Part shown: one piece after another, positions 21,785 to 33,300 of the stretch
Layout of the letters: each line of letters opens with the position of its first letter
Position numbering within the stretch: the first letter of the stretch is position 1
Assembly (NCBI RefSeq): GCF_034140825.1
Contig: NC_089039.1
Location: forward strand, 24,393,001 to 24,457,000
Direction of reading: 5' to 3'
Length of the DNA stretch: 64,000 nucleotides
From: Oryza sativa Japonica Group
Taxonomy: Eukaryota > Streptophyta > Magnoliopsida > Poales > Poaceae
The notes under the pieces: model-generated
Seen by the model: the letters and a program-made list of their open reading frames with translations, nothing else
The model's database searches: none
Told to the model about the DNA's origin: nothing
Made by a program: the position numbers and the translations under genes

Positions 21785-21898
21785 CATCTCCATTCGTCCC
21801 ATAATATAGCAATTTAGTACCGGACGAGACACTTCATAGAAGTGTACTGTGAAGTATCTTATCCGGTCATAGGTAGCTATATTATGAGACGGAGGGAG
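21785..21898. mobile_element. Stowaway MITE
   Basis: About 114 bp flanked by TA. The inverted ends are CCATTCGTCCCATAATATAGC and GCTATATTATGAGACGGAGGGAG, with a GGACGAGACACTTCATAGAA core. Tc1/mariner-type MITE; nearly a full palindrome. Confidence 0.8.
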
Positions 21899-21968
21899 TA
21901 TTAGTTGTTTTGCCAATCCATGAAGGGTCGAACTACTAGCTGAAACCGAATGATCGGGACAATAATTA

Positions 21969-22248
21969 GGCCTTATTTGTTTAGGCTTATAAGCTAACTT
22001 ATAAGCCAAAAAATCTAAGTCTAAACAAACAAGCAACTTATTTGTTTGATTTTTTTGAAGCCATAAGCCACTCTAATACTATTAAGCCAAAAGCTAGGTT
22101 GGAGAAACTTTTTTGGCTTATGTGAGGTTGATGTATGACTTCACTACTAAACTTAGGACATTAAATCCACCGGTTTATACATCATATAAGCTAACAAGTT
22201 GACTTAAAAGTCTAAGCCAGTAAGCTTAAAGCCTAAACAAAGAGGGCC
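21969..22248. mobile_element. Tourist-like MITE (GGCCTTATTTGTTTAGGC ends)
   Basis: 280 bp with inverted ends GGCCTTATTTGTTTAGGCTT and AAGCCTAAACAAAGAGGGCC and TTA on both sides (21966-21968, 22249-22251). Inner AAGCTAACTTATAAGCC / TAAGCTAACAAGTTGACTTA repeats. No coding. Confidence 0.8.
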
Positions 22249-22251
22249 TTA

Positions 22252-22495
22252 GAGCAGGTACAATAACATGCTATAAGCCAGCTGCAAACATATTTTAAGG
22301 AGATAAATCAGGAGAGAGAAGAGCAGCGGGCTACAGATTTATAGCTAGCTGTAGTACGGACTCCAAGACGCAGTGTGTCTATGACAGGTGGGACTAGGTA
22401 TTAATAGTGTAGCATATAACTATTGTATGAATAAGCTATTAGATTGGCTATAAATGAATTGGAGCCAGTAGTTGGCTATACTATTGAACTTACTC
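22252..22495. mobile_element. Tourist-like MITE (GAGCAGGTACAATA ends), adjacent to the previous one
   Basis: 244 bp with diverged inverted ends GAGCAGGTACAATA and ATTGAACTTACTC. TTA on both sides (22249-22251 and 22496-22498); the left TTA is also the right target copy of the neighbour. Contains AGGTGGGACTAGG and ATAAGCTATTAGATTGGCTATA blocks. Confidence 0.75.
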
Positions 22496-22843
22496 TTAGA
22501 AGATAAGAGGAGGAAAAGAGGAATAACTAGTGATTTTTTTTCATGGATGCGTGCTGTACCTTCTTCACGGTTGTGTGAGGAATTACTAGCTGGCAACGGT
22601 GTTGTGTTTATTTTTTTATAATATCCATGATTGTAATCCTGTATTTTTCTCTGTCTATTGATATAAAAATTCACACTGTATGGTGCGGTCGTTATGAAAA
22701 AAAAACATTTGTTGATTTGTACGATTGAATATTTATCGCAATTCATTTATCTAGTCATCATTCCATTAAATTCTGCAGGCACACTTCACCTGATGTTTGT
22801 GCGGTCACAATCAGTGTCTAAACCCTAAAAAAATAAATTACTA

Positions 22844-23130
22844 CTCCCTCCGTCCCATAATATAAGGGATTTTGAGTTTTTGCTTGTAACGTTTGACCAC
22901 TCGTCTTATTCAAAGTTTTTTGAAATTATTATTTATTTTATTGGTGACTTACTTTATTATCTACAGTATTTTAAATACAACTTTTCGTTTTTTAAGTACT
23001 TTAAGTTCAACTTTATTATCTACAGTGTGATCATCTTTGTTTAGGCTAAAACTTACTGGCTTAAGCCCACAGTTAAATGCTCTAATATCATTTTTCTTAG
23101 AAATCGGCATACAATTTTCAAAAACTATAT
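22844..23130. mobile_element. Stowaway-like MITE, right end lost
   Basis: Starts CTCCCTCCGTCCCATAATAT right after TA at 22842-22843, followed by GTTTGACCACTCGTCTTATT, a hallmark of a common grass Stowaway family. The matching right end is not clear, so the right border is approximate. Confidence 0.6.
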
Positions 23131-23674
23131 ATTCCTCCTTGGTGGAACGCGAAATGTTATACTGACCCTTGATTGCATACCATTTAAAAGGGAAACTTCT
23201 TCTAACACTAAAATATGCAACAATTGCAGGGGCCTAAACGAAAGAAACCACCAAAATCTCTCCTTACTTAACAAATCCCCTTCCCGTTCCCACTGCACAC
23301 TCCTCGCCGCCATCCCCAAACCTCCCGACGATCCCACCGCCTCGAACGTGCCGCCGTTCCAGCCTAGGGTTCGCGGGCTCTCCGGCTGCCGGATTCGCCT
23401 CCTCGCCGGCGGGTAGAGGCGGCTGAGGGGGAGTGCCGGGGCGCTCCGCATCGCTCCCTCCCTCCCTCCCGTCGTCGTCGCCGGCGGCGTCGGGTCGGGC
23501 CCGGCGGTATCGTCCCGCGGAAACCCTAGATTTCGCCGCCGCACGCGTGGAGCAATCGTGCGGCTCCTGGTGTCCCTCTATGGCTATGTAAGGAGGGGAT
23601 TCCACCTCCCCCCTTGTGAGGCTCTCTCGGCATAACCGCTCTCGCGTTCTAGGGTTTGCGCCGCCTCGACTGCA

Positions 23675-26600
23675 ATGGGTGGTCGCACGGTGCTCTCCGA
23701 CGAGGAAGGTACGCGGTTTCTTCGCCTGTTTTGTGCGGTTTCGTGCTGATTGGTTATTCCAGCGGAGGGGTTTCGTGCGCGTTTGCTGATGGAGAGATTG
23801 TTCGTCTGTTCGAACTCTGTCAGATGAAATCGAGGAGGAAGAGGAGGAGGAGAATCCGCGGCCTTCGCGGAGAGGAAGGGACAATATGGATCGGGACGAT
23901 GATGATGACGAGGAGGACGAAGAAGGTTAGAGATTTTTTCTACGTTTCTTTTCCAAATTGCGCTAGTTTCCTCCCCCCATCTGTGAACACCACCGATTCG
24001 GATGTTTATATCGTGCTATGCTTAGTTGTTTTTTTTTCTGTCTGATTTGGATAACTCCTTTTCGTGTATTGAATGTTATGACACGTTCTACCAATTTCAT
24101 TGAGTTTATAGAAATGGCCCTATTTCAATATATTATTTGTATGCCCGAGTAGTGGGTTATAATTGTTCATGTGCATTCATGTGACAACTGACAAGGCAAT
24201 TTAGTTTTTTAAAATTCTTTTATATGTTTGAATCCCCTGTGATACTCGAGTTAGCTTTGGTAATGGGATGTAACTGCTTTGGTACAGACGAGGGTCAGGA
24301 CGAATATGAGAAGGATGGCTTCATAGTAGATGATGCAGATGAGGAAGAGGAGGAGGAGGATGAGAGGGAAAGTGATGATGAGAGGCGGAAGAAGAAGAGG
24401 AAAAAGAAGAAGAAAAGGTTGCTTTTGATCCCTCAACGAGATAGAAATATCAAATACCGTATTCTCTTCTTTAGAAGTTACTGAAACACATATTTGTGCA
24501 CAGGGAATCAGAAGGGTTCATGCTGGATGAGGATGACTATGAGTTGCTTCAGGATAATAACATCACTGGCATTCAACGTCCTAAGCCTGTATGCTTAAAG
24601 ATACTTTGGTGCTGTCATTAACTTTTTTAGCATGTTTTTGAATTATGGCTCTTCTAATTTACTGCAGGGAAACAAATTTAAGCGCTTGAAGAAGGCCGGA
24701 AGGGAATCTGAAATGGATGAGCGCTCTGGCTTTTCAGATGATGATGGGTCAGGAAAAAGGCGTACTGCTGAGGAAAGAGTCCAGTACTCCTTATTTGGCG
24801 ACCATCAAGGTAGCTGCATCCAAAAATACTTCTCTTTAGCTTGTGTGATACAGCAGGAAGTAGTTTATCTAATTTTCTTATTTGCTGCAATGCAATTTCC
24901 TCAGATGCGTCTATTGAGGAGGACATTGTTGAGGAGGATCAGCAGGCAGATGAAGATGAGGATGGTGATCCTGAAGATGAAATGGCAGGTTTCATTGTCG
25001 ATGAAGATGAAATTGATGCAAATGGTCAAGTTGTAAAGTATGGCCTTATTTTTCACATTTGTGCCAACTTCTTTTATACAACTTTACTGGATCTTGTTTG
25101 CTAGAGTTACATACAAGTACTGTTTGCAATTGCAGAAGGAAGAAGGGTAAAGCAAGACCACGCCGACCGGCTGCAGGGGTATCATCATCTGCCTTGCAAG
25201 AGGCCCACGATATATTTGGTGATGTTGATGAACTATTAGCACTGAGAAAGCAAGAGCTTGAGAGGGATGCTGCTAATTCTGGTGAGTTGAGAGGAAACAG
25301 ACTTGAAGATGAGTTTGAGCCATTTATTCTGGCTGAGAAGTATATGACACCGAAAGATGAACAAATAAGAGAGAATGATGTACCTGAGAGGATACAGGTA
25401 AAAGTTTGACACTCTTCTTAGGCATTTTTGTTTTAGTTATCGTGCATGTCTGATTTGTAGCTCCTTTTGCCAGCTGTCTGAAGAACTAACTGGGTATCCT
25501 CCAACGGACACCACAATGATAGAGGAAGAAAGTGTATGGATACATAGCCAACTGACGGGTGATGGGTTTCTGTCATTCTTTAACAATGAGCATGTGAACA
25601 AGGACATTGACCAGAAGGACATTGCAAGTGTATTGACCATGTTACATGTCAACAAATTTGAAGTAAGTAAATGCAGACAAGCTCTGTGCATGTTTCTTTT
25701 ATGCTTATTTTTCTTACATAACTTCTATTACCTGCCAGATTCCCTTCATTGCTATGTATAGGAAGGAGAATTGCCCGAGTCTGTTAAAAGATCTTGATGC
25801 CAATGAACAGACCAATGAAGAACATAGTGATGAAGAAGATCAACGCAAGATGATGTGGCACAAGGTGACCTATCACTATGCATATGTTGTTCCTCAGAGC
25901 CAATTTATCAATGTTATTCAGTTATTGACTCCATTGATGTCTTCCTTTTAGATGCTTTGGGCTGTTCAGACATTGGACAAAAAGTGGCTGCTTCTTCAGA
26001 AGCGCAAGGTTGCTTTGGAGATGTACTATGATAAAAGATTTGATGATGAGAATCGAAGAATAGATGATGTCACACGCCAGGCATTAAACCGTCAGCTTTA
26101 TAGCTCCATTATTGAAGCACTGAAGGATGCAAAATCTGAGAAAGAGGTGGAGGATGTTGATGCAAAGTTCAATCTGCATTTCCCTCCTGGAGAAGTTGAA
26201 GAAGAAGGACAATTTAAGCGGCCAAAAAGGAAATCATTGTACAGTATTTGTCACAAGGCAGGGTTATGGCAGGTTGCAAACCAATTTGGTCGGAGTGCTG
26301 AGCAGTTAGGTCACCATCTCACATTGACGAAGATACCCGTACGTGCACTAAGCCGACACCTTGTGTTACCTTTCTTTAAACAATATTACTAGGACATTGC
26401 AAGCAATCCATTTACATTTGTATATTTCAGGAAGCAGGAGAACTTGATAGTGGGAAAGATTCTCCTGAAGAGGTTGCTGCAAATTTCACATGTGCAATGT
26501 TTGAAACACCACAAGATGTTCTTCGGGGCGCCAGACACATGGTACTACTTAGTATATTTCACAATGCTACTCTACCCCTAATAAATTATCAGGCCTTGTT

Positions 26601-29600
26601 CGGTTAATCCCCAGGAGGGAGGGATTTGAGGGGATTGAGGGGGTGGAATAAATCCCCTCAATCCCCTTGTGGGAGGGATTAACCGAACAAGGCCTCAGGG
26701 TAGAAACCACACTTAGTTAGGTTCATCTCATCTCACTGATATGAACCGTTCTACCTTTATCATCTTACCAGGCGGCAGTTGAGATTGGGTGTGAGCCTAT
26801 TGTAAGAAAGCATATCCGTAGCATCTTCATGAATAAAGCTGTGGTCTCAACATGCCCGACTGCTGAAGGAAATTTAATCATAGATCCCTATCATCAACTA
26901 TCAGGTGTTAAGTGGCTGCGTGACAAACCATTAAACAAGTTTGTTGATGCACAATGGCTGCTTATTCAGAAAGCAGAAGAAGAAAAGCTCCTCAAGGTTA
27001 CTATAAAACTGCCAGAAGATGCAAAGAAAGAGCTCATGTCTGAGGCTCGTGAAAATTACTTAAGTGACTGTGTCAGCAAATCTGCACAACTGTGGGATGA
27101 GCAACGGAAGATGATTCTGGATGATGCCTTCTTCAATTTCCTTCTTCCATCAATGGAAAAGGAAGCTCGATCTCTGTTGACAGCGAAAGCCAAAAATTGG
27201 CTTAATATGGAATACGGGAAGCAATTGTGGAACAAGGTATCTGTGGCTCCTTGGAAGAAGAAGGATGCAGACAAGAAGGATTCTGATATTGATCTCGATG
27301 ATGAATCCGAGTTGAGGGTTATGGCCTGTTGCTGGGGACCTGGGAAGCCAGCAACCACTTTTGTAATGCTTGACTCATCTGGAGAATTGGTTGATGTTCT
27401 ATATGCGGGTTCTATCAGTATTAGATCTCAAGGTGTTGCTGAGCAGCAGCGGAAGAAGAATGACCAGCAGCGAGTTTTGAAGTTTATGACTGACCATCAG
27501 CCTCATGTTGTATGTGTAGGAGCATCAAACTATAATTGCAGACAACTCAAGGATGACATTTATGAGGTATTTTTCGATTCTATTCATTTGCAACTTCTTT
27601 CTTCACATAAGGTTACATGTTCAGTTAACCTGTACAAAGTTATATCCTCCAGCAGCATGGCTTGTTTAGTTGCTAGTAGTATGTCACCAGAAGCAGCATT
27701 CATGAGGGACCATCTGCAGAGAATTTCTTGCAGCCTGTGCTATAATGAACACCAATTAAGCTCACCTTGCTGTTGGATGCTTGTGATTGGTTGAGTCTTT
27801 TCTTTATACCTGCTGGTCATTTGTGAAGGCAATTGTACTTTGTTTAAGGCCCGGTTTAGTTGGCAAAAATTTTTATTTTAGGGTGTCGCATCGGATATAC
27901 GGACACACATTTGAAGTATTAAACGTTGTCTAATAACAAAACAAATTATAGATTCCGCCATGGAAACTGCGAGACGAATTTATTAAGCCTAATTAATCCA
28001 TCATTAGCAAATGTTTACTGTAGCACCACACTGTCAAATCATGGTGCAATTAGGCTTAAAATATTCGTCTCGCAATTTACACACAATCTGTGTAATTGGT
28101 TTTTTTTTGTCTACATTTAATACTTCATGCATGTATCCAAAAATTCGATGTGACAGGGTGAAAATTTTTGTTTTGGAAACTAAACAGGGCCTAAGTTGAT
28201 GATGTAAAGCTATAACTTGATTGCTTTATTTTAAACTAACATCCATCATTGCATAGGTTATTTTTAAAATTGTGGAAGATCATCCAAGAGATGTGAACCC
28301 ACAAATGGAGAACTTTAGCATTGTTTATGGCGATGAGTCTGTGCCTCGCTTGTATGAGAACTCACGGATATCTTCAGATCAACTGCCTGGCCAGTCAGGT
28401 ACAGCAGCAATATGTTGATTTACTGTTAGCATTTCCTGGTTAGGTACCTTCTGAATAACTCAACACTCTTGGTTTGTATTAAATATGTATAGGTATTGTG
28501 AAGCGGGCTGTGGCTCTTGGTCGGTACCTGCAGAATCCATTGGCTATGGCTGCAACACTCTGCGGACCTGGAAAAGAGATACTTTCATGGAAACTGCACC
28601 CCCTTGAGCAGTTCCTTACTCCTGATGAGAAATATGAAGTTGTTGAGCAAATTATGGTTGATGCAACAAATCAAATAGGTTTCGACGTTAATCTTGCTGC
28701 TAGCCATGAGTGGCATTTTTCAACTCTACAATTCGTTGCTGGTTTGGGGCCACGTAAAGCTTCAGCTCTACAGAAAGAATTGTTACGAGAGGGATCCATT
28801 TTTAGTCGCAAAGATCTTGTAAAACCTCTAGGCAGGAAAGTATTCATGAATGCATCTGGCTTTTTACGTGTTCGCCGTAGTGGTGGAGCTGCCGCGAGTG
28901 CTCAAATCATTGATTTACTTGAGGATACAAGGATACATCCTGAGTCATATGCATTAGCAAAAACTTTGGCAAAGGATGTATTTGCTGAGGAAGCACCACA
29001 TGAAGCAAATGAAATGGACGATGATGAGCAAGAGATGGCAATTGAGCATGTCAGAGAAAAGCCACGTTATCTGAAATCGCTCGACATTCGTGAGTACATG
29101 AAGAGTATGCCAGAAGAGTTCCATAATAAAGAGCAAACACTGAAAGATATAAAATGGGAACTGTTGTGCGGTTTCCCTGATTGGAGGACCCCCTATGCTG
29201 AGCCAACTCCAGATGAGGAATTCTGGATGCTTTCTGGGGAAACTGAGGACACCATATCAGATGGAAGGATTGTTCAAGTTACTGTTCGTAGTATACAAGA
29301 TAACCGAATCATTTGCACCTTCGATTCTGGTCTGAAAGCCATAGTTATGGCTGATAACTATTCTGATGAGGGCTTTGATCTAGAAACTCTGCAGTTACAT
29401 GAAGGTGATGTATTAACGGGCAAAATTAAGAATGTGAATAAAAACAGGTTCATGGTTTACTTAACATGCAAGGCAAGTGAATTGAGGAGAAGACCATTGT
29501 CCAGAGGTAATCATGATCCGTACAATCATGAACAAGACATGACTTCTCAGAATGAACAAGATAAGCTTCGGAAACAGAAAGAACTGGCAAAGAAACATTT

Positions 29601-31607
29601 CAAACCCCGGATGATTGTCCATCCTCACTTTCAGAACTTGACAGCTGAAGAAGCTATGCAGGTTAGTCAAGCTCTTATCGATCAGATATTCCCCACTCTG
29701 TTTATTTAGTTTCTCCTGTCGTAAAATCTAATATGAACCCTCCTGAAACAGTTCTTATCTGACAAAGAACCTGGTGAGAAGGTCATTCGGCCTAGTTCTA
29801 GGGGACCATCATTTCTGACACTTACTCTGAAAATTTTTGATGGTGTCCTTGCACACAAGGAGATAACTGAAGGTGGAAAGGATCATAAAGATATTACAAG
29901 CTTGCTTCGCCTTGGAAAAACATTGACAATTGATAATGAAACTTTTGAAGATCTTGATGAGGTTGGTACACATGATCTCTTTTTGTTACCATTGTTACTC
30001 TAGTTCAGTATCAGTAAGTGGTGACTCTTTTCTGTGTTTGTTTTGCACGCCAGCATGGTTCTGTGTTTCTTTTTGCTTGCTGTTATCACTTAGCAGTAGA
30101 TTGTCATTCTGTTATTTTTGGCTAACTACTGGTGCTTTATTTTGGCAAATAGGTTATAGACAGGTACGTGGATCCATTGGTAGGCCACCTGAAGAGCATG
30201 CTTTTGTACCGCAAATTCAAGAAAGGATCAAAAAGTGAGGTTGATGAGATGTTAAGGGCTGAGAAATCAGAGAATCCTATGAGAATAGTGTATTGTTTCG
30301 GCATATCTCATGAGCATCCAGGCACATTTATTTTATCTTACATTAGGAGTACAAATCCACATCACGAGTATATTGGGTTATACCCAAAGGGCTTTAGATT
30401 TCGTAAGAGGGACTTTGACAATATTGATCGCCTAGTGTCCTATTTCCAGAAGCATATTGACAAACCACCACCTGATGCTGGTCCATCAATGCGAAATGTT
30501 GCTGCAATGGTGCCTATGAAAAGTTCAGGTTGGGGTAATGGTGGTGGCACTGGTGGTGGAAATGATGGATGGAGAGGAGATGGTAACAACGACAGGGATA
30601 GACCTTTCTCTGGAAGATCAGGTTAGTTTTTAACGCACTTGCACAATGTTATCATCCAGTTTATTTGCATGGTATTGGCAGGCCAGCTTTATTATGACTC
30701 AAAGATGTTTGCATACTTAATATTTGCATGGAGGACTTTAAATTCTATGGGCCTTTAGTTCTTCAGTTAGCAGAACTATAGATATGCTTGTGTCAGTTTC
30801 AGTTGGCTGTAGCATTCTTTAGGGTGATTCACGCTCTGTTTGCAGGCGCCAGTATCATGAGAACCATTTACTTCAAAAAAAAATTAAAAAATATTGCCCT
30901 CTGTATTTGGGATTCCTGATTGTTTATGTGGTTCAGGTCAATTTATTTCATATTTCAATTTTCTACTTCCCATTGCACTTTCTTTATCTTGTGCTTCTCC
31001 AATCATTGATATCACCGATGAGGTTCCCACTAAACATGTGAAAAGCTAATCTTGAGGCAACTATAAAACCGGCCAAGCTACTATTTTTGGATAGTAATAT
31101 GATTTGTTACATTTATTGAATTGTTGATGGATCCTTAAGTAGTCACGAACTCCCTTTTGGTATCTTTTGTCTAAAGCAGGAGGCAGGTTTGATTCAAGGA
31201 ACAGCTCTGGTGGTCGTGGACGTGGGCGCGGGCGTGGTAGAGGTAACTTTGGCAGTGATGATGGTGGCGGCGGAGGTTGGAGTGGTGGCGGTGGCGGTGG
31301 CGGCAACAGTGGGGGATGGACTGACAATATTGGAAGTGGCGGAGGTGGATGGGGCACAGGTGGTGGTTCCTCGTGGGCTGGTGGTGGCGACGGAGGTTCT
31401 GGAGGTGGTGATAGTAACCGTGGTGGTGGTGGAGGCTGGGGAACACCCGCTGGTGGTTCTGATGGCGGCGGCGGTGGCTGGGGAGCAGCACCCGGTGGAT
31501 CCAACGATGCCCCAGGATGGGGCAGCGGCAAAAAGGCGGTCCCAGCACAGGATGGTGGTAGCGGGTGGGGAGCTTCCGCCGGCGGCGGCAGCGGTGGCTG
31601 GAACTAG
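23675..31607 (+). CDS. Transcription elongation factor SPT6-like, 17 exons
   Basis: Exons: 23675-23708, 23824-23925, 24288-24417, 24504-24588, 24668-24809, 24905-25037, 25136-25397, 25474-25662, 25739-25864, 25952-26338, 26431-26541, 26772-27566, 28257-28398, 28493-29661, 29752-29961, 30153-30621 and 31180-31607. They add to 4914 nt, 1637 residues, all in frame with GT-AG ends. Order: acidic N-end (to about 230) with lysine-rich patches; EPFILAEKYMT region (near 285); Tex-like core; YqgF/RNase H-like part (about 748-875); helix-hairpin-helix (near 950); S1 domain (about 1136-1210); tandem SH2 (about 1270-1475); Gly-rich tail with an RG run and ten GW dipeptides. SPT6 is a histone chaperone that travels with RNA polymerase II and binds its phosphorylated linker through the SH2 pair. 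Plant SPT6L tails with WG/GW motifs have been proposed to bind AGO proteins. Introns 11 and 12 carry MITEs. Confidence 0.95.
26592..26694. mobile_element. Tourist-like MITE in SPT6 intron 11
   Basis: 103 bp with perfect-looking ends GGCCTTGTTCGGTTAATCCC and GGGATTAACCGAACAAGGCC, and TCA on both sides (26589-26591, 26695-26697). Folds into a near-complete hairpin. Very small and well preserved, so probably recent. Confidence 0.85.
27848..28191. mobile_element. Tourist-like MITE in SPT6 intron 12
   Basis: 344 bp with ends GGCCCGGTTTAGTTGGC and AACTAAACAGGGCC and TAA on both sides (27845-27847, 28192-28194). Full-length member of the family also seen at 3.0, 16.6 and 18.7 kb, with the GCGAGACGAATTTATTAAGC and ATTCGTCTCGCAATTTACAC inner arms. 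Confidence 0.85.
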
Positions 31608-31856
31608 TCAAAGAACTGCTAGATGAAATATTTTTTTTTTTGTTTTCTGGACCCTCTTCTATATCTGGTAATTGCGCTCCACGGGAGAAAAATTGTCACT
31701 GTTCGGGGACCCTAGTAATCTGCTACTGAATGCCGCTGGTTTTATACATTTTGGACGGCCTTATTTTGAATGCATGTACAGCTTAAGCACCACATTTTGT
31801 TTTTTAGTTTTCATTACAAATGCACGAACCCATAGCCCACTCAGATTGGAATTGTC
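31608..31856. other. Short convergent 3' gap between SPT6 and RING-H2 genes
   Basis: Only 249 bp separates the two stops, so the 3' UTRs probably overlap or abut. No other element seen. Confidence 0.6.
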
Positions 31857-32717
31857 TCAATGGTTGTAATGCCATCGAATATATCTAACTTTACCAGGAT
31901 CTTCGTAAACCGTCGTGTCGCTCGAGCCATCCTCACACTCGTGAGAGTGAGATGTGGAGCTAGTCGGCCCAAACGGCCAGAGGAACGAGCGCGAGCCTCG
32001 CCTGACTTGCCTCTCGCCGCCGCTAGCTCCTCCACCGGAAGCGGTGGTCGCCGGCGGCGGCAGCGAGTGGCGGCAGACGGGACAGGAGTTGTGATGGACC
32101 AGCCACGGCACGATGCAGTCGGCGTGGTACAGGTGGGCGCACGGCATCTCCCGCGCCTCGGCGCCGAGCTGGAACTCGTCCTGGCAAACCGGGCACCGCG
32201 GCTCGGCGCGGAGGTGCCGGCGGCTGATCGTCACCACGGGCATCGCGTCGATCGCCGACGGCGGCGCCGGTGGAGGGCCCTGCCTGCTGCTCCCCAGCTG
32301 GTTCTGCAGCTGCTCGAAGAGCGCCTCCAGACCGGCACGGTAGTATCCGCCGCGGCGCTCGACGCCGACACGGGGCCCTCCCCTGAAGAGGACGCCGAGT
32401 CTCGCGTGCGCAGGCACGCCATCGCCGCCGCCATGCTCGTCGTGGACGTCGACCTCGCGCTCGTCGCCGCCCACCGTTGCCGCGTGCCGCATGAGGGTGG
32501 ACATCGCCTCCATCACCGGGGATCGCCGGAGCAGGAACTCGTCGCCGGCGTCTGGCCCGACGAAACCGAGCGTGCTGCTCGCCGTCCTCCGTCCCATCTC
32601 GCTCATCTCCTGGACGAAGCCGTCGTCGCAGCTTGGGCAGGTGACGTCTTGGCTGCCGCCGCGGATGCGAACCGGCCGCCGGCACACGTAGCACCAGTGC
32701 GTGGCTCTGTTTGACAT
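31857..32717 (-). CDS. RING-H2 E3 ubiquitin ligase with N-terminal zinc ribbon
   Basis: One coding exon, 286 residues, starting MSNRATHWCYVC at 32717. The open frame extends upstream to 32774 but that part precedes a likely 5' UTR splice acceptor (CTCAG at 32742). N-terminal zinc ribbon: Cys9, Cys12, Cys27, Cys30 (CYVC...CPSC). RING-H2 at about residues 175-215, with C-x2-C, then C-x-H-x2-H-x2-C (CAHLYHADC) and a final CPVC. The stretch between is acidic and Gly-rich, with a helical GLEALFEQLQNQL piece just before the RING. Layout matches the plant RING family with zinc_ribbon_9 (RDUF/RNF126-like), which hands ubiquitin from E2 enzymes to substrates, often in stress responses. The substrate is unknown. 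A 5' UTR intron of about 282 bp (33023-32742) is likely. Confidence 0.88.
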   Translation of the reverse strand: MSNRATHWCYVCRRPVRIRGGSQDVTCPSCDDGFVQEMSEMGRRTASSTLGFVGPDAGDEFLLRRSPVMEAMSTLMRHAATVGGDEREVDVHDEHGGGDGVPAHARLGVLFRGGPRVGVERRGGYYRAGLEALFEQLQNQLGSSRQGPPPAPPSAIDAMPVVTISRRHLRAEPRCPVCQDEFQLGAEAREMPCAHLYHADCIVPWLVHHNSCPVCRHSLPPPATTASGGGASGGERQVRRGSRSFLWPFGPTSSTSHSHECEDGSSDTTVYEDPGKVRYIRWHYNH

Positions 32718-33300
32718 CTTTTGCTTGATTCCTGTGACAATCTGAGAATTCAGTAGTAGCAGGCAGCAGCACAAATTTCACGATTCACCATCGAACTGTC
32801 ACGACAAATATTACATGAGCAAACTTGAATTGGACATCCAAGACATGATAACAGCCCCAAAAAAATATTGAAAGAAAGTAAAAAGAAGAGAAATTGATCC
32901 GAACCAGAGATAATTCCCACCCAAGAATTCAGTTGACAGGAAGCAGTCAAGCAGTTGTGTGCATATGCCACAACAAATCAAGCTAAACAAACACTAAAAG
33001 AAACAGAATTAATCCAAGCATACCTTGGGATAAGCTGATGGTTTGGGAGGAGGAGAATGAATTGGCGGAATGAATTGAATGATGGGGAGCGGACTGATGA
33101 TAGATAGGCGGTCGCGAGCTGGAAGAGTACTGAAAGCGGCTGCTGTCGGAGTATCTGCTACGATTTGTCCGTTCTTTTTTCTTTTGGAGGTCTTTGTCCG
33201 ATGAGAGCATTCTAGGCCTCGCGTTGCTGCTTGTGCAGTTAACTTGTCACCGGCGGGCAGCGCTCGCTGTCGCTGGCCATGCTTGTTAAAGCGACGTGTT
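32718..33300 (-). promoter_or_regulatory. 5' leader with intron, and promoter, of the RING-H2 gene
   Basis: On the minus strand a donor AAG|GTATGC near 33023 and an acceptor CTCAG near 32742 define a likely leader intron. The leader upstream is purine/pyrimidine mixed to about 33200. Inferred from splice signals only. Confidence 0.45.

Noticed and set aside
31061-31531. 156-codon Pro-rich minus frame over the SPT6 tail
   Set aside because: Antisense of Gly-rich repeats (GGX gives XCC/CCX), so it reads as poly-Pro.
31857-32781. 284-codon plus frame and 252-codon minus frame over the RING-H2 gene
   Set aside because: Both are shadows; only the frame with paired Cys/His of zinc ribbon and RING-H2 is real.
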